DNA from: Nonomuraea rhodomycinica
GTDB lineage: Bacteria; Actinomycetota; Actinomycetes; Streptosporangiales; Streptosporangiaceae
DNA length: 64,000 bases
Direction of reading: 5' to 3'
Assembly: GCF_013363995.1 (NCBI RefSeq)
Contig: NZ_JABWGO010000005.1
Span: forward strand, 328,711-392,710
Below, piece after piece: positions 18,268 to 26,830 of this stretch (positions are counted from its first letter, which is position 1; each line of letters opens with the position of its first letter). A program made the position numbers and the translations under genes. The notes under the pieces are model-generated. The model saw only the letters and a list, made by a program, of their open reading frames with translations, ran no database searches and had not been told where the DNA came from.

Positions 18268-18884
18268 TCCGCGCGGCCGGCGAGCACGGGCTGGTCGTGG
18301 AGACCGGCGCCCTGGAGGTGTCGCACCGCCTGGACGCCCTGCTGCGGCACGACCGGCCGCGCGGGGTGGTGGAGATCGTGCCGGGGCCGGAGACGGTCCT
18401 GGTGGTCGCTCCCGGCGCGGACCCGGCGCGGCTGCGCGCCACCCTGGAACGGCTGACGGCGGAGGCGGAGAGCGCCGCCACCGGAGTCGCGGGGTCCGAC
18501 GAGCCGGATCTCGTGCGGATCCCCGTGGTCTACGACGGGGAGGACCTCGACGCGGTGGCGGAGCTGGCCGGCCTCTCCCCCGAGGAGGTGGTCGCCCGGC
18601 ACACGGGGCGCGACCTGGTGGTGGGCTGGCTGGGGTTCGCGCCGGGGTTCGCCTATCTCACCGGCCTGGACCCGGCCCTTCGCGTGCCCCGGCTCGGCAC
18701 GCCGCGCACGTCCGTGCCCGCGGGCTCGGTGGCGGTCGCCGGGCCGTACTCCGCCGTCTATCCCAGCGCCTCGCCCGGCGGTTGGCGGCTGCTGGGCCGC
18801 ACGTCGCTGCGGGTGTGGGACGTCACGGCCGACCCGCCCTCGCCGTTCCGGCCGGGCACCCGGGTGAGGTTCGAGCGCGCATGA
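18264..18884 (+). CDS. pxpB: 5-oxoprolinase subunit B (KipI family)
   Basis: A 206-residue protein with the KipI/PxpB signature GFAPGFAYLTGLDPALRVPRLGTPRTSVPAGSVAVAG and the closing GGWRLLGRTSLRVWDVTADPPSPFRPGTRVRF. With PxpC it forms the cyclophilin-like part of the 5-oxoprolinase complex. In Bacillus KipI inhibits the sporulation kinase KinA, but in a pxpABC operon the oxoprolinase role is the better assignment. The GTG start lies inside the pxpA stop (GTGA) and the gene itself overlaps pxpC by ATGA, so all three are made together. Confidence 0.94.
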   Translation: MIRAAGEHGLVVETGALEVSHRLDALLRHDRPRGVVEIVPGPETVLVVAPGADPARLRATLERLTAEAESAATGVAGSDEPDLVRIPVVYDGEDLDAVAELAGLSPEEVVARHTGRDLVVGWLGFAPGFAYLTGLDPALRVPRLGTPRTSVPAGSVAVAGPYSAVYPSASPGGWRLLGRTSLRVWDVTADPPSPFRPGTRVRFERA

Positions 18885-19804
18885 GCGGGACGCCCGAGCC
18901 CGGGCCGTCGCGGGTGATCGAGGTGCTGGCGCCCGGCCCGTACGCCACCGTGCAGGACCTGGGCCGGCCGGGCCTGGCCCATCTGGGCGTGCCGGGCTCC
19001 GGGGCGGCCGACGCGGACGCCCTGCGGCTGGCCAACCGCCTCGTCGGCAACCCGGAGGGGCTGGCGGGGATCGAGCTGACGTTCGGCGGGGCGCGCCTGG
19101 CCTTCCGCGCGGGCGCCTGGGTCGCCGTCACGGGCGCGGGCTGCCCGCTCTCCGCCGTGCCGCTGACCGCGTCCGGCGGGGGCCGATGGCGCGCTCCGGC
19201 GGCTGGTGGGGGTGTGCCGTTCTGGGTGCCGGCGGGTACCGAGCTGCGGTTCGGGACGCCCGCCTGGGGGCTGCGCAGCTATCTGGCCGTGCGCGGCGGG
19301 GTGGCGGTGGAGCCGGTGCTCGGCAGCCGTTCGACCGACTCGCTGTCGGGGCTGGGCCCCGAGCCGCTGCGCGCGGGCACGCTGCTGCCCGTGGGGCCCC
19401 TGACGGGCCTGGAGCCGATCGTCGCGGACGTCGCGCCGCCGCGCGGCCCGCGGCCCGCCGTGCTGCGGGTGCTGCCGGGGCCGCGCGACGACTGGTTCGC
19501 GCCCGGGGCGCTGGCCGAGCTGTGCGCGGAGCCGTACACGGTGAGCCAGGACAGCAACCGCGTCGGGGTACGGCTCGGCGGCCGGGAGCTGGCGCGGGCG
19601 CGGGAGGGCGAGCTGCCCAGCGAGGGCATGGTCGCCGGGGCGCTCCAGGTGCCGCCGAGCGGGCAGCCGATCGTGTTCCTCGCCGACCACCCGCCGACGG
19701 GCGGGTACCCCGTCATCGCGGTGCTGGTGACGGCCGACCTGCCGGTGGCCGCCCAGCTCAGGCCGGGCGACCGGGTCCGGTTCACCACCCACCGCGTCGC
19801 CTGA
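18881..19804 (+). CDS. pxpC: 5-oxoprolinase subunit C (KipA family, biotin-dependent carboxyltransferase-like)
   Basis: A 307-residue protein with the PxpC/KipA motif ATVQDLGRPGLAHLGVPGSGAADADALRLANRLVGNPEG near the N-terminus, then FGGARLAFRAGAWVAVTGAGCPL, SYLAVRGGVAVEPVLGSRSTDSLSGLG and the closing QDSNRVGVRLGG...SEGMVAGALQVPPSGQPIVFLADHPPTGGYPVIAVL. It completes the oxoprolinase complex. The gene starts inside the pxpB stop codon. Downstream, 19805-19921 is a GC-rich gap before the convergent PhzF gene, without a clear simple hairpin. Confidence 0.95.
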   Translation: MSGTPEPGPSRVIEVLAPGPYATVQDLGRPGLAHLGVPGSGAADADALRLANRLVGNPEGLAGIELTFGGARLAFRAGAWVAVTGAGCPLSAVPLTASGGGRWRAPAAGGGVPFWVPAGTELRFGTPAWGLRSYLAVRGGVAVEPVLGSRSTDSLSGLGPEPLRAGTLLPVGPLTGLEPIVADVAPPRGPRPAVLRVLPGPRDDWFAPGALAELCAEPYTVSQDSNRVGVRLGGRELARAREGELPSEGMVAGALQVPPSGQPIVFLADHPPTGGYPVIAVLVTADLPVAAQLRPGDRVRFTTHRVA

Positions 19805-19921
19805 GCCGCGCGGGGACGCCGCGAGGCCGCCCGGACGCTCGGAGCGGCCCCGACGCGGGCGCCCGCGACGGCGGCGCACACGGCCGCGGCAGACGCGGCC
19901 GGCGGAGCCGCCACGGGAGGC

Positions 19922-20752
19922 TCAGAGCTCGACGTGCCCGGAGACGCAGGGGACGACCGAGCCGCCCACCCAGATCGTGCCCTCGTCGTCGGCCGAGACA
20001 TGGACCCGTCCCGCGCGGCCGAGCCGCGTGCCCTGGGCGGCCACGTACGGCGCCCGCGCCCGGCCGGTGCGCAGCAGCCACTGGGCCACCCCGGCGTTGA
20101 GGCTGCCCGTCACCGGATCCTCCACGGTGCCGCCGGCGAACGGGCAGAACGCACGCACCTCGAACGCCTGCGGCGCCCCCTCGGGGTACGGCCCCACCAC
20201 GCCGATGAAGCAGTCGACGACGGCCGGCTCCACCGCGAGCACCGCGTCGGCGTCGCGCAGCAGCACCGCCACCCAGTGCGGGCCGTTGTCGGCCCACTCG
20301 ATGTCGACGATCTCGCTCCGGTCGAGGCGCAGCAGGCCGGCCACGTGCTCGGCGAACGCCTCCTCCACGGGCCCCGACCTGACGAGCGGCGGCGCGGCGA
20401 AGGCCAGCCCGCCCTCGCTCTCCCGCACCTTCACCAGCCCGGCCCCGCACTCCTGCACGACCACGCCCGGCTGCTGCGGCTTGCCCCCGGCCGCGAGCCA
20501 GGCGTGGCAGGTGCCGAGCGTGGGGTGGCCGGCGAAGGGCAGCTCGGAGTCCGTGGTGAAGATCCGCACCTGGTAGTCGGCGGCCGGGTCCGTCGGCGGC
20601 AGGACGAACGTGGTCTCCGACAGGTTGGTCCAGTGGGCGAACCGCTGCATCTCCTCGGTGGTCAGCCCCTCGCCGTCGAGGACGACGGCCAGCGGGTTGC
20701 CGCGGTACGGAACGGACGTGAACACATCGACCTGGGTGAATGGACGCTGCAT
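19922..20752 (-). CDS. PhzF family isomerase/epimerase-like protein
   Basis: A 276-residue protein with the diaminopimelate-epimerase-like PhzF fold. The first half carries FTQVDVFTSVPYRGNPLAVVLD and NLSETTFVLPP, in which E46 is the catalytic Glu of the family; then FTTDSELPFAGHPTLGTCHAW. The second half carries VRAFCPFAGGTVEDPVTGSLNAGVAQWLL. PhzF members isomerise small carbonyl or amino acids; only those in phenazine clusters act on DHHA, and no phenazine genes are here, so the substrate is unknown. A GACACT six bases before the ATG and lack of a Shine-Dalgarno suggest a leaderless message. Confidence 0.9.
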   Translation of the reverse strand: MQRPFTQVDVFTSVPYRGNPLAVVLDGEGLTTEEMQRFAHWTNLSETTFVLPPTDPAADYQVRIFTTDSELPFAGHPTLGTCHAWLAAGGKPQQPGVVVQECGAGLVKVRESEGGLAFAAPPLVRSGPVEEAFAEHVAGLLRLDRSEIVDIEWADNGPHWVAVLLRDADAVLAVEPAVVDCFIGVVGPYPEGAPQAFEVRAFCPFAGGTVEDPVTGSLNAGVAQWLLRTGRARAPYVAAQGTRLGRAGRVHVSADDEGTIWVGGSVVPCVSGHVEL

Positions 20753-20758
20753 CCCGCA

Positions 20759-20764
20759 AGTGTC
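20759..20764 (-). promoter_or_regulatory. -10-like hexamer for a leaderless PhzF mRNA
   Basis: GACACT on the minus strand, six bases from the ATG at 20752. The same hexamer and spacing precede the transhydrogenase gene. Confidence 0.35.
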
Positions 20765-20783
20765 GCAGAACCCGGAGGTGTGC

Positions 20784-21911
20784 TCAGGTGTCGCCCTGGT
20801 CGGTGGTGTCCGCCGGGACGGCGGCCAGCAGCGACTCCACCCGCTCCACGGCCTCCCCCAGGGCTCTGTCCGGCACCGGCTCGAACAGCTCCACCACGGC
20901 CCGGCCGCCCTCGGGCCGCCAGACGCCCGCCACCCGCCCGCCGCGCAGCACGACCGGCGAGATCCAGCCCGCCTGGCGGCTGACCCTGGCCTTGACGCCG
21001 GCCGGGATCAGCGGCTCCAGGTCGCGGGGCGCGCCCAGGATGTACGGGTCGAAGCTCGGCAGCAGGCAGACCTCCTCCGACGGCCGGGTGGCGGCCAGCT
21101 CGTCGAGGTGCTCGGTGAGGGCGAGCAGCGTGCGGCCGTCGTCGGTCTCCACCTCGGTCAGCTCCGGCCCGAGGTCACGGAACCACGCCTTGAGCACCGC
21201 CTTGCGCGCCACCCCGCCGAACAGCCACTTGTCGAACATCTCCGGCGTCGCCGGCCCGTGCGCCCCGAGGAACGCCCGGGCCACCCGCACCCCCGCCTCC
21301 TCCTGCGGCGGCAGCGCGGCGGGCCAGCCCGGCAGCCAGCGGTGCGGGGCGGTGAAGGTGACCCGGCCCTCGCGCGGCGGCCCGTAGCACAGCTCGCCGA
21401 GGCGGCTGAGCGGCTTGAGCAGCGCGCCCCACCCGGAGGTGAGCGCCTGTCTCAGGTGGTCGTCGCCGGTCACCTCGACCACGGCGCCGACCAGCTCCTC
21501 GCGGGTCATCGGCCGCTCCCCCAGCGCCCGCGGCACGGCGTCGACGACGGCCTCGATCTCGGCGGCGGTGACGCCGTGCCCGCGCTGCCACGACGCCTTC
21601 TCCCAGAAGCGCAGCGTGCCGAGCGCCGCGCACAGGTCGGGCAGCGCGTCGGCGGGCACCAGGTGCAGGGTGCCGCGCATGACCCACGTCTTGGCCAGCG
21701 TGCGGGCCTCCCACAGCGCGCGGTCCGGGCCGCCCGGGTCGGGGCGGGCGCTCCTGACGGCCACCGCGAGGCGCGCCGACGAGGCGACCTGCGCCTGCAC
21801 CCCGCACAGCCGCCGGGCGACCGCCACGGCGTCGGCGCCGTCGGGGCTGCTCACGAACTGCCGGCGCAGCCGCCAGGCGAGGATCTGGGACCAGGCGAGG
21901 GAAGTCGTCAC
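20784..21911 (-). CDS. Winged-helix AlkZ-like DNA glycosylase family protein (HTH_42)
   Basis: A 375-residue protein of the winged-helix HTH_42/AlkZ family. The catalytic QxQ motif of the family is present as Q39-A40-Q41 in RLCGVQAQVASSARLAVAVR. It is followed by ALWEARTLAKTWVMRGTLHLVPADALPDLCAAL and the ...GLFDKWLFGG-type and YILGAPRDLEPLIP blocks typical of these proteins. Streptomyces AlkZ removes bulky adducts from DNA and protects an azinomycin producer, while most family members are housekeeping copies with unproven substrates. No biosynthetic cluster is next to it. The GTG is preceded by TAGAAC at six bases, again suggesting a leaderless start. Confidence 0.85.
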   Translation of the reverse strand: MTTSLAWSQILAWRLRRQFVSSPDGADAVAVARRLCGVQAQVASSARLAVAVRSARPDPGGPDRALWEARTLAKTWVMRGTLHLVPADALPDLCAALGTLRFWEKASWQRGHGVTAAEIEAVVDAVPRALGERPMTREELVGAVVEVTGDDHLRQALTSGWGALLKPLSRLGELCYGPPREGRVTFTAPHRWLPGWPAALPPQEEAGVRVARAFLGAHGPATPEMFDKWLFGGVARKAVLKAWFRDLGPELTEVETDDGRTLLALTEHLDELAATRPSEEVCLLPSFDPYILGAPRDLEPLIPAGVKARVSRQAGWISPVVLRGGRVAGVWRPEGGRAVVELFEPVPDRALGEAVERVESLLAAVPADTTDQGDT

Positions 21912-21917
21912 GGCCCC

Positions 21918-21923
21918 GTTCTA
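21918..21923 (-). promoter_or_regulatory. -10-like hexamer for a leaderless AlkZ-like mRNA
   Basis: TAGAAC on the minus strand, six bases upstream of the GTG at 21911; no Shine-Dalgarno is present. Confidence 0.45.
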
Positions 21924-21994
21924 CCGGATGCCGCCGACAGTCCCTCGGCCCGGCCCCGACCGCCGGATCGGCCGAGGCGGGGGGACCGGCCGGA

Positions 21995-23707
21995 TCAAGG
22001 GGTGAAGCCGATGTTCTCGTAGCGCAGGTCGTAGAAGCCGCGGGCGCCGACGTTGGCCAGGGACGACCGCACGGCGACGTTCTGCGGGCGCTGGTAGAGC
22101 GGCAGGACGTTGACCTCCTGCCAGATGAGCCGGTCGGCCTCGTTGGTCGCGGCCCGGGCCTTGGCCGGGTCGAGGCTCTGGCTCGCCTTGTTCATGGCGT
22201 CGTCGATGGCCGGCGACCCGGTGCGCCCGAAGTTGGCGTTCCACGTCTTGCCGTCCGGTGCGTTCGCGTAGATGCCGTAGCTGCTCGACACCGGGAACGG
22301 GGTGCCGATGTAGGCGAACGCCGTCAGGTCGAAGTTGCCGGGGATGACGTACTTGGTGAAGAAGTCGTCGCTCGGCACGGCCTGGATGGAGACCTGCACC
22401 CCGATCTGGCTCAGCATGCTCTGCACCAGCTCCGCCTCCGACTTGCTGACCTGCACGCCCGAGGGGACGACGAAGCGCAGCGCGAGCGGCCTGCCGTCCT
22501 TCTGCCGGACCGCCCCGGCGACCTTCCAGCCGGCCTGGTCGAGGAGCTGCTTGGCGCGCGCCGGGTCGTAGGCGCCGAGCGGGCCGGCGTTGTCCTGGTA
22601 GCCCTCCTGGGTGTTCATGAAGAAGTGGTTGTCGAGCGGCGTGATCGGCCAGTCGAGCCCCTGCAGGTCGGACTGGGCGATGGCCTGCCGGTTGACGCCG
22701 AGCTGGACGGCCTGGCGGACCCGCTGGTCGCGCAGCAGGTCGCTGGAGCCGTTGAAGGTGATGTGACGGAAGTCGGGGCCGGCCGCCTGGCGCACCTGGG
22801 CGTCGCGGGTGGTGCGGGCACGGGCGTAGTCGGGCGCGGACGGGCCGATGTCGGCGACGTCCAGCTCCCCGTTGCCGAACGCGCCGATCAGCGCGTCCTG
22901 CTCGGAGGCGCGGTAGACGATCTGGTCGAGCTTGGCGCGCTGCCCCCACCAGTGCTCGTCGCGGACGAGCGTGATGGTCTTGGCGGTCTGGTCGAAGCCC
23001 TTGAGCCGGAACGGGCCCGCGGTCACGGGGATGTTGTTCAGCCAGGCGTTGTTGAAGGCGTCGGGAGTGCGGTTGGCGGAGGCGGGCAGCAACGGGCCGA
23101 ACAGCGACTGCCAGTCGCCGAACGGCCGGGCGAAGGTCACCACCACCTCGTGGTCGTCGCGGCCCCGTGCGACCTTCTGGATGTCCTGGTAGCCGGTGGC
23201 CGACACGATGCGGTAGCGCGGGTCCTTGCCGTTGAGCGCCTGCCACTGGGCCTCGTAGTCGGCCCACGTGATGGGCTTGCCGTCGGACCAGTGGGCCTTG
23301 GGGTTGAGCCGGTAGGTGACGACCTGCTTCGGCTCCCGTGAGGTGATCTTCGCGTCGAGGACGAAGTCGGGGTTGGGTCTGATCACCGCCTTCTCGTCGG
23401 ACAGGAACGGCGCGGGCAGCAGCGCGTTGCTGATCACGGCGGCGACGGCGAGGTTGCCGTCGACGTGGTTGCGGTTCCACTGGGCGGGGAACTCGTTGAC
23501 GCCCCAGCGCAGCGTGCCGCCGTCCTTGACCTTCTCGCGCGGCTGCGGGTTGATGTCGTACGCCTTGACGGCCTGGGCCGTCTCGTCGCCGGGACCGCCC
23601 CCCGCGCCCTGCCGCCCGCCGCAGCCGGTGAGCGCGGCCGGGACGGACAGGGCGACGGCCACGGCGACGGCCGTGCGGGCCGCGATCCGGGCTGCGTGTG
23701 CCTTCAT
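21995..23707 (-). CDS. ABC transporter family 5 substrate-binding lipoprotein
   Basis: A 570-residue secreted lipoprotein. The signal peptide has a lipobox LTGC with the lipidated Cys at 29. The mature part matches peptide/nickel-binding family 5: TLRWGVNEFPAQWNRNHVDGN, ...PKAHWSDGKPITWADYEAQWQALNG, LRDQRVRQAVQLGVNRQAIAQ and a late IWQEVNVLPLYQRPQNVAVR. The ligand is probably a peptide or similar solute and cannot be named. It is the last gene of a four-gene importer operon, overlapping the ATPase gene by ATGA and with its own strong AGGAGGA nine bases before the ATG. This RBS could help to give the binding protein in excess. Confidence 0.93.
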   Translation of the reverse strand: MKAHAARIAARTAVAVAVALSVPAALTGCGGRQGAGGGPGDETAQAVKAYDINPQPREKVKDGGTLRWGVNEFPAQWNRNHVDGNLAVAAVISNALLPAPFLSDEKAVIRPNPDFVLDAKITSREPKQVVTYRLNPKAHWSDGKPITWADYEAQWQALNGKDPRYRIVSATGYQDIQKVARGRDDHEVVVTFARPFGDWQSLFGPLLPASANRTPDAFNNAWLNNIPVTAGPFRLKGFDQTAKTITLVRDEHWWGQRAKLDQIVYRASEQDALIGAFGNGELDVADIGPSAPDYARARTTRDAQVRQAAGPDFRHITFNGSSDLLRDQRVRQAVQLGVNRQAIAQSDLQGLDWPITPLDNHFFMNTQEGYQDNAGPLGAYDPARAKQLLDQAGWKVAGAVRQKDGRPLALRFVVPSGVQVSKSEAELVQSMLSQIGVQVSIQAVPSDDFFTKYVIPGNFDLTAFAYIGTPFPVSSSYGIYANAPDGKTWNANFGRTGSPAIDDAMNKASQSLDPAKARAATNEADRLIWQEVNVLPLYQRPQNVAVRSSLANVGARGFYDLRYENIGFTP

Positions 23708-25887
23708 CGGGAGTTCCTCCTGGGTTGGACGACGTCGAGCTTCTCCGCGTAATGGCAGGCCGCGCCCTGGTCGCCGGCGGGCTCGCCGACCGGCAGCACA
23801 TCGGGCTCGGCCTCGACGCACAGGACGCGCTCGTCCTCGGTCAGCACCGTGCGGAACTTCGGGCACCTGGTGCGGAAGCGGCAGCCCGACGGCGGGTGCG
23901 CCGGGCTCGGGAGATCGCCCTCCAGGAGGATCCGCCTGCGCGAGCGCTCGCGGGCGGGGTCGGGCAGCGGGATGGCGGACAGCAGCGCCTGGGTGTACGG
24001 GTGTGCGGGGGCGTCGTAGACGGCGTCCACGGAGCCGATCTCGGCGATCCGGCCGAGGTACATGACGGCGACCCGGTCGGCGATGTGCCGGACCACGGCC
24101 AGGTCGTGCGCCACGAACAGGTACGACAGGCCGAGCCTGGCCTTCAGCGACGCGAGCAGGTTGATGACGCCGGCCTGGATGGACACGTCGAGCGCCGAGA
24201 CCGGCTCGTCGAGCACGAGCAGCCGGGGCTCCAGCGCCAGGGCCCGGGCGATGCCGATGCGCTGCCGCTGGCCGCCCGAGAAGTCCTGCGGGTAGCGCTC
24301 GGCGTGCTCCGGCTCCAGGCCGACGAGCGTGAGCAGCTCGGCGACGCGCCGGCCGGTGTCGCCGAGCCCGTGGGTGCGCAGCGGCTCGGCCACGACGTCG
24401 TGGACGGTCATGCGCGGGTCGAGCGAGGCCAGCGGGTCCTGGAAGACGACCTGCATGTCGCGTCTGATCGCCATGCGCTCGGCGGGGCCGAGCCGGGCGG
24501 TGTCGTGGCCGAAGACGACGACGCGGCCGCGTTGCGGCCTGGCCAGCTCCAGGATCTCCAGCAGCGTCGTGGTCTTGCCGCAGCCCGACTCGCCGACCAG
24601 CCCGAGCGTCTCGCCCTCGCGGATCGCGAAGCTGACCCCGGCCACGGCGTGGACGGTGCCGACGCGGCGCTTGAAGACCGCGCCGCGCAGCAGCGGGTAG
24701 TCCTTGACCAGGCCCTCCACCCGCAGCACCGGCTCGCCTCTCGGGACGGCGGCCTCCTTCGCCTCCTCGGCCTCGCCGGCCTCCGCGGGAGCCCGGGGTC
24801 TCGTCCCGGCCTCCTCCGCCGCCGTCCCGGCCTCCTCCGCCGCTGTCCCGGTCTCCGACACGGCCGTCTCGGCCTGGGACGCCGCCTCGTCCTCCCAGCG
24901 GATGCAGGCGGCCAGGTGGCCGGGGCCGGTCTCGAACAGCGGCGGCTCGGCCTCGTCGCAGGCGCCGACGTGCAGCGGGCAGCGCGGCCCGAACGGGCAG
25001 CCCGGCGGCAGCGCCGCGGGCGAGGGAGGCGAGCCCTCGATGGGCTCCAGCCTCCGTTGAGCGCCCCGGTCCACCCGCGGGATCGAGCGCAGCAGCCCCA
25101 CCGTGTACGGCATGCGGGGCCGGTAGTAGACGTCGTCCACGGTCCCCACCTCGACCGGCCTACCCGCGTACATGACGAGTACCCGGTCGGCGAGCCCGGC
25201 GACCACCCCCAGATCGTGGGTGATCATGATGATGGCGGCGCCCGTCTCGTCGCGCGCCTTCTTCAGCACCTCCAGCACCTGGGCCTGGATGGTGACGTCG
25301 AGCGCGGTCGTCGGCTCGTCGCAGATGACGAGGTCGGGGTCGTTGGCGATGGCCATCGCGATCATCGCGCGCTGCCGCATGCCGCCGGAGAACTCGTGGG
25401 GGAAGGCCAGCGCCCGCTCCGCCGGGTGCGGGATGCCGACCAGGTCGAGCAGGGACACGGCCTTGACCATGGCCTGCTCCTTGGTGACCCGCTGGTGGAC
25501 CCGCACGGCCTCGGCGATCTGGTCGCCGACCCGGTAGACGGGGGTGAGGGCGGACAGCGGGTCCTGGAAGACCATGGACATGGCCCGGCCGCGCAGCGCG
25601 TTCAGCTCCTTGTCGCGGGCGCCGACCAGCTCCCTGCCGTGCAGCCGCACCGAGCCGGACACGCGGGCCGACGACGGCAGCAGGCCCATGATCGCCGACG
25701 CGGTGACCGACTTGCCGGAGCCGGACTCGCCGACGACGCCGAGCACCTCGCCCGGCCGTACCTCGAAGGACACGCCGCGCACGGCCGGCACGTCGCCGAA
25801 GCAGACGCCGAGATCGCGGACGTCGAGCACGGGCGCCGACGCCGAGGTGGGCGCCGGGGCGGTCTCGGGCGTGGTGGCGGGCGTCAT
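23704..25887 (-). CDS. Fused dual ABC ATPase for peptide/nickel-type import (DppD-DppF fusion)
   Basis: A 727-residue protein with two complete ATP-binding cassettes. The first has Walker A GESGSGKS, signature FSGGMRQR and Walker B DLVICDEPTTALD; the second has GESGCGKT, FSGGQRQR and LLVLDEPVSALD. Each ends with the oligopeptide-type extension with a Cys cluster (CPFGPRCPLHVGACDEAEPP and CRFRTRCPKFR), which in this family can bind an iron-sulfur cluster. A linker of about 55 residues rich in Glu/Ala/Thr (GTAAEEAGTAAEEAGTRP) joins the halves. It powers the importer formed with the two permeases upstream. The gene begins 22 bp after the second permease. Confidence 0.95.
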   Translation of the reverse strand: MTPATTPETAPAPTSASAPVLDVRDLGVCFGDVPAVRGVSFEVRPGEVLGVVGESGSGKSVTASAIMGLLPSSARVSGSVRLHGRELVGARDKELNALRGRAMSMVFQDPLSALTPVYRVGDQIAEAVRVHQRVTKEQAMVKAVSLLDLVGIPHPAERALAFPHEFSGGMRQRAMIAMAIANDPDLVICDEPTTALDVTIQAQVLEVLKKARDETGAAIIMITHDLGVVAGLADRVLVMYAGRPVEVGTVDDVYYRPRMPYTVGLLRSIPRVDRGAQRRLEPIEGSPPSPAALPPGCPFGPRCPLHVGACDEAEPPLFETGPGHLAACIRWEDEAASQAETAVSETGTAAEEAGTAAEEAGTRPRAPAEAGEAEEAKEAAVPRGEPVLRVEGLVKDYPLLRGAVFKRRVGTVHAVAGVSFAIREGETLGLVGESGCGKTTTLLEILELARPQRGRVVVFGHDTARLGPAERMAIRRDMQVVFQDPLASLDPRMTVHDVVAEPLRTHGLGDTGRRVAELLTLVGLEPEHAERYPQDFSGGQRQRIGIARALALEPRLLVLDEPVSALDVSIQAGVINLLASLKARLGLSYLFVAHDLAVVRHIADRVAVMYLGRIAEIGSVDAVYDAPAHPYTQALLSAIPLPDPARERSRRRILLEGDLPSPAHPPSGCRFRTRCPKFRTVLTEDERVLCVEAEPDVLPVGEPAGDQGAACHYAEKLDVVQPRRNSR

Positions 25888-25909
25888 CGCCGCCTCGTGG
25901 TGATGGGTG

Positions 25910-26830
25910 TCATCGCGGCCTCGTGGACGTCGGGTCGAACGCGTCGCGCAGGGCGTCGCCGACGAGGTTGACGGCCAGCACGGTGACGACGAGGAGCCCG
26001 GCGACGAACCAGAACGTCCACGGCGCGTACACGGCCGTCTTGGAGCCGTCGGCGATCAGCGTGCCGAACGACACGTCGGGCGGCTGGATGCCGAAACCGA
26101 AGTAGGACAGGGAGGTCTCGGTGAGGATGGCGGCGCTGACGTTGAGCGTGGCGTCCACGATGAGCAGCGACGACAGGTTGGGCAGCACGTGCCGGAAGAT
26201 GATCGTCACCGGGCGGACGCCCATGAACCGGGCGGCCTGGATGAACTCGCGCCGCTTCAGCGAGACCGTCATGCTGCGGACGATCTTGGAGGTGACCATC
26301 CACAGGAACAGCGACAGCATGAGCACGAACAGCGCCCACGTCCCCTCGCCGAACACCGGCGACATGATCGCCAGGATGAGGAACGCGGGCAGCACCAGCA
26401 GCAGGTCGGTCAGCCAGGTCAGGGTCCGGTCGGCCCAGCCGGGGAAGTACCCGGCGAAGGCGCCGACGAGCGCGGCCAGCGCGGTCGAGACCAGGGCCGC
26501 GAGCAGCCCCACGATCAGCGACTTCTGCATGCCGCGCAGCGTCACGGCGTAGACGTCGGCGCCGGTCTGCAGGGTGCCGAACCAGTGGCTCGCCGAGGGC
26601 GGCTGGAGGAACGCGGTGAAGTCGCGGTCGGTGTACGACCACGGGCTGAGCAGCGGCCCGGCGAAGGCCAGCAGGAACATCACCACGAGCACCGCGAGCC
26701 CGGCCGCCCCCTGCCGCGAGCGCAGGAACCGCCGGACGACCACCCGGCCGCGGGACGGCGCCCGGCGCGGCCCCCGCCCGGGGACGCCGGGTGTCAGCTC
26801 CTCGGCCACCTCCTCCTCGGGGAGCGTCAT
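25910..26830 (-). CDS. ABC importer permease, DppC/OppC type
   Basis: A 306-residue inner-membrane permease with six predicted helices and the BPD_transp_1 domain. The N-terminal segment (EEEVAEELTPGVPGRGPRRAPSRGR) is a charged cytoplasmic tail. GVYAVTLRGMQKSLIVGLLAALVSTALAALVG and the coupling-helix EAA-type motif EFIQAARFMGVRPVTIIFRHVLPN are present. Its start overlaps the stop of the other permease by ATGA, so the pair is coupled. Confidence 0.93.
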   Translation of the reverse strand: MTLPEEEVAEELTPGVPGRGPRRAPSRGRVVVRRFLRSRQGAAGLAVLVVMFLLAFAGPLLSPWSYTDRDFTAFLQPPSASHWFGTLQTGADVYAVTLRGMQKSLIVGLLAALVSTALAALVGAFAGYFPGWADRTLTWLTDLLLVLPAFLILAIMSPVFGEGTWALFVLMLSLFLWMVTSKIVRSMTVSLKRREFIQAARFMGVRPVTIIFRHVLPNLSSLLIVDATLNVSAAILTETSLSYFGFGIQPPDVSFGTLIADGSKTAVYAPWTFWFVAGLLVVTVLAVNLVGDALRDAFDPTSTRPR